Source: Undaria pinnatifida
Lineage: Eukaryota > Sar > Phaeophyceae > Laminariales > Alariaceae
Assembly (NCBI GenBank): GCA_012845835.1
Contig: JABAKD010000020.1
Span: 17,086,306-17,150,305 of the forward strand
Length of the DNA stretch: 64,000 bases
Direction: 5' to 3'
Below the pieces are notes generated by a model. That model saw nothing but the letters and a program-made list of their open reading frames with translations, was not told where the DNA came from and made no database searches. Positions 56,901 to 64,000 of the stretch are shown piece by piece; the stretch's first letter is position 1; every line of letters begins with the position of its first letter. The position numbers and the translations under genes were made by a program.

Positions 56901-58000
56901 GGATAGGGGTTGACTCAAAATAATACGCGCTGACCAAAAAACAAAAACAAAGAAAAAAAGTTATGGCCCTTAAAAAAGAAAACTCGATTTTGTTTTTTAT
57001 CCGTGAAAAACATCCTTTTTTTGTGGTCCGCGCGTGAAGTCCTAGCACAAAGCGCTCCGAATCACGTGTCAAAATTGCAGGGAAAGAAAAAGGAGACAAC
57101 TTGAGCTGCAAAAAACTATCTCCGATTTTTTTAGAAACGACGGGCAGGGTTTGAGGTGATTTTTTTTTAGAACAACATGCCTGATTCTGAGTAATCTCGC
57201 TGCATTTCTTTGTAAAATGGTCTCAAAACATTTGTATGTCACGCAGCAAAAAAATGACTTGATTTGTGTATAAAATGACTGGATTTGTGTTTGGGATTCA
57301 GGAGAAGGGCCAGAATGCACCGGCTCGGGCTGATATTAACTTTGCTGCTGCGCGTTGATTGGGTGATCATCTGGGTATGCGTAGTATGGCCCATTTCATC
57401 GCCGTCCAAGAGGTAAGGCTTATCAAGTGAATGCCAGCTTCACAACCAGACCAGCTCGTACGAGTACACGTGACGTGTTTTTTTCTTCCTTGCCGACTTG
57501 CCCATCGACGTGCATTATCCTTAGCCTGAAGTTGGAGGCCAGAAATGTCGCGGTGGGTGGCGGGGGGTTGCCGTTGGCCGTAAACTAAATGAAATAATCC
57601 AACAACGAGAGAACACGACGGTACTTCAAGTTGCCGCGGCTTTTTTTCGTTGACACCACACACTACATCCCATTATTTTTTTATAGTCAGTCGGTGAAAA
57701 AACGAGGATGAGGACAGCGGGGCGTCGCGTGGATTGAGCGCAGAATATTCCAGGAAATAAGAATCCGAGGCAACACACATTTTGTATCATCAGTTGGGAT
57801 CGACCCCTACTTTGCAAAGTTTTCGCTCATCTTGAGATTATTTGACGACAAGATTAATAGGTCTTCGATCATCACCAACAACGTTTATACCAGACCAGTG
57901 ATAATTGGCAGGCTTTGGTTAGACTACTCGTAGTGTGTTAGAGGATATTTGTCCGTTTGACTAGACTACTGGTAAAAGGTTAGCCAGTAAAAAAAGAACC
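53970..58000. other. No supported gene in 4 kb
   Basis: Several plus frames of 70-130 codons (for example 56187-56576, preceded by a TGTCTCTTGCAG acceptor-like site at 56220) exist but overlap each other in different frames and show no known domain. A small direct repeat TTTAGCATGATA occurs at 55403 and 55443. Four TACCWGGTA words fall at 54113-54608 and just upstream at 53153. Single-exon fragments of an unknown gene cannot be excluded. Confidence 0.35.
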
Positions 58001-58009
58001 CAAGCAACA

Positions 58010-58690
58010 AACTAAGCCTTTGAACACCACTCCGTCCCCCCATCGGACGGCAGAGTTCAACCCAAACTAAGCCTTACGACCCCCTCCCCCCCCCGCGCGC
58101 TGGAACAACAGCATTCAACCCAAGCACCAAGCAACAGTAAGCCTTATTTTGCGCTACCGTCCGGCTGGAACTACAGGATTCAGCCTAAACCAAGATATTG
58201 CTCCTACACCCCCCCCCCATGAAACGGCAAGATTCAACCCAAACAGTTACTGTGCATGCCGTAAGCCTTTTGAGCATCCACGAGTACGAACAATTGCTGC
58301 GTCGAGGACTCGCCTTCGTGGGGGTAACCCGTTCTCGGCCGGGTTCGGAAGACTTGTCGGACTTCAGAACGGAAGCCATCGGGTCCGGCCACGAGGACCC
58401 AACCTCTTCGCCCTCTTCTTTACCACCTCCCCCGCCGTCACCAGGCGGCTCAACACCGCCGTCGCCCGTCTTGTCCGTCGTGCCTGGATCCCATCATGGG
58501 TAAGTTGCGTCGTTCGGGTAGGATAGGAAAACAAATTTTTGAGTTTGCGATGGGTGAAATTGCGTCGTTCGGGAGGGAGGAGAAGAAAACGAATTCGTTT
58601 GCCTATTGATGCAATGATGGGGGATCAGAGACACGAGCAGCCCTCGTATTTGTTGATCAGAAACACGAGCAGCCCTCGTATTTGTTTGGG
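58010..58690 (+). repeat. Cluster of short tandem repeats
   Basis: Three arrays follow one another: about four 62-70 bp units with TAAGCCTT and TTCAACCCAA (58010-58270), two roughly 54-bp units with TTGCGTCGTTCGGG (58503-58605), and two 32-bp units with GATCAGARACACGAGCAGCC (58623-58686). A GGGTAAGT donor-like site at 58499 belongs to the second array. Confidence 0.75.
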
Positions 58691-60137
58691 GAGTATGCTC
58701 AACACCGTTCCCCGAAACTACTGCTGTAGACTATACTACCAAAAGGCTCCTTGTATCGGAATACAATATATTCGGGCCACGGCGAGCACTTCGGCGGCGA
58801 GCGTACAGCCGTTGCCTATACAGGTGTGATCGAATGGACAGCTTTCTTTCGAGCTTCAACACTACAGACGGTACTATTAATACTATAGTTAGCCCGCAGC
58901 TGCAGCTCTGATGACCAGGCAGGCTGCTTATTTGTTTCGCAATATAGTCTAGTATGTACGGTGAACGGCGAACGTACTCGTATTAGCTATTGACCCCTTT
59001 GGAACCCAGAGATGATGGCGATCAGAAAGACAATGCAATGCGTTTGGTCTTATCAGCCGCCTACGAGTAGCGTGAGCGTGTGTTGTGTGTGCTGTCTCCA
59101 CATTCAGCCGTTCTTTCTACCCAACGACAGCAGTACACCCAGTGTTCGTGTCGATTCTTCCTCCTAGAGAGAGATAAAAAATATGCGGTCACAGACTGCG
59201 AGACGGAGTACACCAAACAGTCGCAATCCATCAAGGTAAAGCAGCAAGTGAAATGCTAGCGTGCCGGGTACGAGGACAGACCAAAGCAAGCCAGACCATG
59301 AACATAAGAAGAAAAAAAAATAGAAAAAAAGAAAAAATACAAGATGAAAAAGAAAACGAAACAAACAAACGACAGGTGGAGTTGTGCAGAATGTCATGCA
59401 AAAAGAAAAACAGAAAGGCCGCAAGAACAGCATACTACGTGCTGAAGAGGAACAGATAACTGCTGTTGCGCGGACAAAAACAACACGAAGAGGAAGAAGA
59501 TACCGGCATAAGGCCGGCGGGAAGGGAGATAGGGTAGAGCACGTTTGCTACTAATAAGAGCACGAGTAGAGCCGTGAAGGCCCGTGTCGTACGTCTGATT
59601 ACATTGTACTATTCGCAACAGTTCGGATACCAAACTTACCACCCTGACCGATGCCGCAATCGTCATTTTGTCATTTTCCGTTGTCAATTTTTCATTTTCG
59701 CGCCAGACAAAAGACGGCATGCTGCTTGGTGATGGAATGCACACGTCTCATCACGTGCACGTCGGCGTATGCAAATCACTGCTGTATCTTCTGCTGTACC
59801 AGGATATTATGCTGCATGTCCGCTACGAGTACTCGTACTGGCTATTATGTCACTTGGGGGTGCTCGTACAGAGCCTGCGCACAGACTCCGTGCTAAGGTG
59901 ATGGTACTCGAACCGTGACATACGTTGTCGGCTGTCGTACGGATACTCGTAGGCTTTGTCTTTTGTCCACTACTCTGATGAGGCTCATGTTTTCACGACA
60001 CAACGCAGTTTTCTGCGTCTTGATCACGTTCGTGTTTCGAGTTGTTCAAGCTGGTAGTTCATTTGCACAAAGCATCGTTCTACTGCTGTCTGCGCCTGGT
60101 ACGATACTACAGAGTAGCAGCAGATATTTGGTGATCA
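58691..60137. other. No supported gene
   Basis: An A-rich stretch (59300-59350) gives a Lys-rich plus frame and a Phe-rich minus frame. Nothing recognisable. Confidence 0.35.
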
Positions 60138-60160
60138 GTTTTTTTGTTTGTCCTCCAGTC

Positions 60161-60402
60161 GCGGAGCTCCAGCAATGCGAACAACGCCAAGCGAAGAGCA
60201 ACGGAAAAGGTGGTCCAATGTCGGGGCCATGGTTGGCTACATCACACACCAGGGACAGAAGACGCTTTGCCGCGATCAGACACACTCCATCGTACCACGC
60301 CCGCCGAGATTTGGAATATATCAACAAAGCCTGGATAGAGGTGGCCATTTTCTGCACAAGCATCGATGGCGGGATTCGTTGCTTGCCTATAAGTTCGTAT
60401 AG
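60161..60402 (+). CDS. Weak candidate terminal exon
   Basis: A good acceptor (TTTTTTTGTTTGTCCTCCAG, ending 60160) is followed by DNA open in several frames. One frame starts RGAPAMRTTPSEEQRKRW and reads to a stop at 60402. Two overlapping longer frames (59915-60586 plus, 60046-60597 minus) weaken any choice. No family recognised. Confidence 0.15.
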
Positions 60403-61134
60403 AAGGCAGATTTCCATACCTTCACATGAAGAAGTGGCTGCTTGTGGTGGGGTAGGGCTCTGGGGGCTGCTGCTCTGGAATCTACAAGTAGAGCCAACAC
60501 ACACAATGATCCGGGAGCACGACGTCCGAAGATCCACGCACGGGAGGGCTAAAGAAGAACGCGCGATAGCTCTAAAGAGGGAGTAAGTACCAGCCATGGA
60601 GGTGAAAGGCTAGCCTACAGTAGAACGTAGAACCATGGATCAGACCAACATGAACTTTCGAAAAATATTGCAGACCTGGCAAGCTCAAGGGCAAACGTCG
60701 GACCCCGCCGAAAAACAAAAGCATTCAAGGCTTAGCAGACACGTCGACACATGAGTGATCAGACAGCAGTGCGTTCCCTCGAATGACTCACCTGCAGCAC
60801 CAACCAATCCGCCTTCACCGTGCTAACCGGAACGATGTCTGCACTGCCGGAGAGGCAACCTCGTCCCATGTTTTCGCATTCCTTTACGGTGGAAGGCTAA
60901 CGCCTTTTCTCTGTATAATACCTGGTATGTAACGTGCTTTCGACAAAACCAGGAAAAATATTTCTTTTACAGATATCCAAATATCCAAACTTTACCGTAC
61001 AAAATATCCAAACCCAGTTCCGCCGCGTTTTTTTATCGAGGATCGAGGATCGGGCAGGGCAAATGGCGTGAGGGCATCGAACCCTGCTCGTCCTTCGATG
61101 CCGCGTGAAGCGCGCAGAAGCATTGCGTCTTTTA
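60403..61134. other. No gene seen
   Basis: A short ATATCCAAA repeat (60965-61015), one TACCTGGTA (60919-60927) and a tRNA-like word GGCATCGAACCCTGC (61073) only. Confidence 0.4.
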
Positions 61135-61440
61135 CGTGTTAAGTTGGAAAATACTCGGGACATTCGAACAATAGCACATAGTACTGAGAGAAACTCTACC
61201 ACAACTGCGATACCGCTATTAATAGAAAATTAGGGGTTGTGCTTCGTACGCTGATTTACGTTGAAACTGCTGTAAATCGGAAAATACTCGGGACCCTGGA
61301 TCAATTGTACGGAGAGCAACTCCATCACAAATTCGATACTGCTGTAAGGTTAGGAGCTCTGCTTTGCACGATGATATACGTTGGATACTTGAAATCGGAA
61401 AAAGTCTCGGGAATCTCGAGCAAACATCGATATCAATTTC
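61135..61440 (+). repeat. About 125-bp imperfect tandem repeat, three units
   Basis: TCGGAAAATACTCGGGAC-type starts at about 61144, 61276 and 61395 are each followed by GAGAG..AACTC..CA, an ATACTGCT/ATACCGCT word and a TTACGTTG-like end. Confidence 0.7.
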
Positions 61441-61672
61441 ACCACGGTGCTTTGTTGTTGTACGACTTCAACACCGCGCATTCGATTCCACTGCTGACGC
61501 CGGGTATCTAACAAGGCCTACTCTGCGAAGTTCTGTCAAGATGATAGACTTTTCGAGCATCAAGGGCAACTTTATCGACACCATCAAGAGACTCGGGAAG
61601 TTTGACGGCAGGAGGCCGAGCGATTTAAACTACTAGATTCGTTTAAGAAGCTTATGGTAGCACTTGACTTGG

Positions 61673-62179
61673 TGTAACACGCCGAGACATCGCAAGCTTA
61701 ATTAAGGGGAAAACCCGGCCGACCGAAGACTTGGCCGGCACAGGGATTGTCGGTAAATCCGTGACTTCTGGAGAAAACGATATTTATTGTGTTAATGAGA
61801 CCTTGGTCTGGAGAGACAGGTCGGGAAGTGGAGTGAACGAGTGGGGCGAGCACAAAGCCTGCGAGCTCCCACGCCACTTCGGAAAGATGCACAAAACCGG
61901 ACCAATGCAACGTACCGATCACGACAATAAGCCGTCAATCCGACCTCTAGCAACAATACGGGAGTATTCTACCTGACAATTGTTCGATGTACCGTACATA
62001 CTCCTCCGGTCCAATGTACAACCCTTAGGTGTGTACAATCTACCGAACTACAGCAGCACCACAAACAGTATTCCTATGTGCTAGCTCGGCAACCTCAGCT
62101 CGACAGTTCCGCTATTCAAATCATCCAATCAGATGTTCTACCGCAACTCAGTCGATACACACGGCCGCTATCACGAACA
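61673..62179 (-). mobile_element. Putative 3' LTR of the Copia element
   Basis: It lies just after the pol frame in the minus direction. A polypurine-like GGGGAGGG (62187-62180) precedes TGTTCG, and the other limit reads GTGTTACA (61680-61673), giving TG..CA ends. An AATAAA signal lies inside on the minus strand (61788-61783). The 5' LTR is outside the window, so the limits rest on motifs alone. Confidence 0.35.
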
Positions 62180-62256
62180 CCCTCCCCAGGGGCTGTTGTA
62201 TCTACCAGACCAAGAATATATATCAAAGAAAACAAAAATATATACGACTCAGACTT

Positions 62257-64000
62257 CTACTTCTCATCCCTCGAGCCAAGTGCAAAGTCGCGGTGAACTT
62301 CAAAAAGATCTCTCGGCAGAGCCTTCGTGAGGATGTCCGCATGCTGTTTTTCGCTGGGAACATGTGTGACCTCGATCATACCCTCGAGTCATTCTATGGT
62401 AGCCCCCCCAATACTTCTTTCACGAAATCACCGGTTTTGAAACCAACTCCCGGCCGCACCTCCTGAAATACGGTGTCCCTTGCCACCCCGACGTCATCGT
62501 TCGAAAATGTTTTGCCAACAGGAAAATATACGGAGACGTTTCTTAAGAAACACCCTTCTTTGTGTCGAGCAGCCATGAAACGTTCGTTAAAAAACATCGT
62601 TGTTTTATGGGGGGGCTATCAAAGAATCAGTCCCTCCTCGGTCAAATTCCTAAGAAAGTGGTGCCTCGCGTCGATGTGCTTACTCCCACTCGAGCTAAGC
62701 GGATTCTCTGAAAGCGCAATCGCTCCTTCGTTGTCCTCAAGGACGTCGGTCTTACGAGGCTTCCTACTACGCCTCAAGAACTGAAGCATGCTGTTCACAA
62801 ACAGAGCCTCCTTCACACCATCGCCCATCGTAAGATACTCTGCTTCAGAAGTCGATTGTGAAACGCATTTCTGCTTCCTAGAAATCCAAACCACAAGCAT
62901 CGCAGCCACAAACACCATCGCTCCCGAACCTGATCTACGGTCAGTGGCCTTGCTCGCAAAGTCGGCATCTACGTACACCAACGTGCCTACATCTACCGAA
63001 CTGTCCTGCTTGAACTTCAGAGTTATATGCGCCGTTTCCAGAAGATAATTCAGGATCTTCTGGGCTGCCTTCCAGTGGCTTCTCTTTGGCTCGTGAGAGT
63101 GCCTCGCTACAGCCCGCACAGCATTCGAGATGTCGGGCCTCGTCTGGCTGGCGATCCACATCAGGCTCCCCACCACCTCTCGGAACGGCACATCTCCTGC
63201 CCCCTCATCCTCCTTCAACGACCTGTTATCGTTGGCAAGGGAAGCAGGGATCGAACTGGTGCGACAAATATTGAATCTCTCGAGAACACTCCTGATGTAA
63301 TTTTCTTGGGAAATCTCCATCGTGCCAGCCTCGCGACCGCGAGTAAGTTCGCCACCAAGAAAGAACTTGACCTCACCCATTCTTAGTAGGAAGAGAGTCA
63401 CCTAGTGCTTCCACAACCACCTTAGCCAGACTCTTAGTTCCTACATACAGAACATCATTCACGGGAATTTCGATCATCCCCACCACCTCGTCTCCCATCA
63501 TGAAACGCAGGACACAGGGGTCAGACATAGACTGCTCGAAACCAATCCTCTTCAGGTCCGGCACTAGCCTCTTGTGGAATGTTCTAGATGCCTGCTTCAA
63601 TCCGTACAAGCTCTTGTTCAAGAGGGCAACCTTTTGCTCACATTGAACCGCAGCCAGGAGGCAACTTCATGAACACCTCGTGATCCAATTCCGACTGAAC
63701 AAACGCTTGCTCAATATCCCAGTGGAGTAATTCCAAGTTGTACTTGCACGCCAACGCTACTAACAATCGCTGAGATGCAGCATTTGCGGTAGGCGAGAAA
63801 GTCTCAAGATGGTCCACACCATACTTCTGCTTGGAGCCCTTCGCTACAAACCTAGCCTTGACCTTTACTATCTTCTCTGTTTCATCTGCTTTCCATTTGA
63901 AAACCCATATAGCATCAATCACATTGCAGCCTACTGGGACCTTTACTGCTAACGTGAACGTTCCTGCTCTTATCAAGCCTTCAACTTCGGCAGACCTGGC
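62257..64000 (-). pseudogene. Copia-type pol: reverse transcriptase and RNase H, broken
   Basis: In transcription order it enters from the right edge. The RT N-terminal half (from beyond 64000 to about 63638) has VFKWKADE, RFVAKGS, LETFSP and the WDIEQAF catalytic-strand region. The second half (63621-63385) has NKSLYGLKQASRTFHKRL. RNase H (63401-62619) has VGSLMWIASQTRPD, VYVDADFA, SQSTSEAEY and KHIDARHHFL. After a 225-bp insertion, the conserved C-terminus EVTHVPSEKQHADILTKALP ends at a stop at 62257. Frame changes lie near 63630 and 63385. The RT box that should read YVDD is PVND, so the enzyme would be dead even in frame. Encoded enzymes would copy the element RNA into DNA in particles; this copy cannot. 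Confidence 0.93.
62397..62621. mobile_element. 225-bp MITE-like insertion in Copia RNase H
   Basis: It interrupts the otherwise continuous KHIDARHHFL / EVTHVPSEKQ region. Its ends are TGGTAGCCCCCCCA (62397-62410) and the inverse of TGATAGCCCCCCCA (62621-62608), a 13 of 14 match. No clear target duplication was found. It is non-coding apart from a chance 67-codon frame. Confidence 0.7.

Noticed and set aside
59164..59460. Lys-rich plus frame and Phe-rich minus frame
   Set aside because: Products of an A-rich stretch on one strand.
59915..60597. 223-codon plus frame and 183-codon minus frame over the same DNA
   Set aside because: Both are open over the same bases with no domain or repeat support; only the acceptor-linked short exon was kept, at low confidence.
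1..64000. CRISPR arrays, bacterial operons, rRNA genes, organelle DNA
   Set aside because: No regularly spaced identical repeats with unique spacers, no Shine-Dalgarno-linked gene strings, no rRNA core sequence; splice signals and retroelements point to a nuclear eukaryotic region.

Overview
The window looks like a repeat-rich nuclear region of a eukaryote. Its genes have introns with GT..AG boundaries. It carries LINE, Copia, hAT and Mutator-type elements, tRNA-derived SINEs, long CAG, ACC and G tracts, and almost no long open frames outside low-complexity DNA. The dense CAG/CTG tracts, the recurring TACGAGTAC-like words and the Copia/LINE style make a marine stramenopile such as a brown alga my first guess. 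That is an impression, not a demonstrated assignment. No rRNA, CRISPR, bacterial operon or intact conserved housekeeping gene was seen.

Layout. (1) 1-6010: the one strong candidate for a real gene. It lies on the minus strand and runs off the left edge. A giant Gly-rich first exon (5854-3419) made of a coding minisatellite is followed by two alanine/arginine-rich coiled-coil exons (1415-1026 and 469-134). Every boundary is phase 0, and the exon-intron units are tandem duplicates of each other. (2) 6890-10670: an old copy of a repeat called R here, holding a tRNA-derived SINE, a roughly 200-bp satellite and a terminal hairpin. (3) 11250-35545: a direct tandem segmental duplication of about 9 kb ancestral length (unit A 11250-21745, unit B 21746-35545). 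Its copies were later interrupted by different insertions: a GGGTC-rich block in A; in B a 1255-bp Mutator-like element with 9-bp target duplications and an intact empty site in A, a block of tandem tRNA-like units, and a poly-G element with a candidate 8-bp target duplication. Each unit holds a LINE reverse-transcriptase relic, S repeats, one R copy and a paralogous fragment (T) of the Gly-rich gene. (4) 35640-41110: a third T fragment and an inverted, rearranged R copy with a 465-bp tandem duplication. (5) 42130-45700: a duplicated unit X, one copy interrupted by an inverted poly-G element. (6) 45707-52978: a candidate 7.3-kb hAT-type element with matching termini, a nearly matching 8-bp flank and a hAT dimerisation-domain fragment, filled with poly-G repeats and other tandem repeats. 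(7) 53-61 kb: mostly low-information DNA with short tandem repeats. (8) 61673-64000: the 3' end of a broken Copia element on the minus strand, with a small MITE-like insertion in its RNase H C-terminus.

The genes do not form a pathway. The region is a palimpsest: a Gly-rich/coiled-coil gene family has been duplicated together with its introns, segmentally copied, and used as landing ground by several transposon classes. Because the large duplications give pre-insertion sequences for several insertions, element boundaries can be read here with unusual precision.
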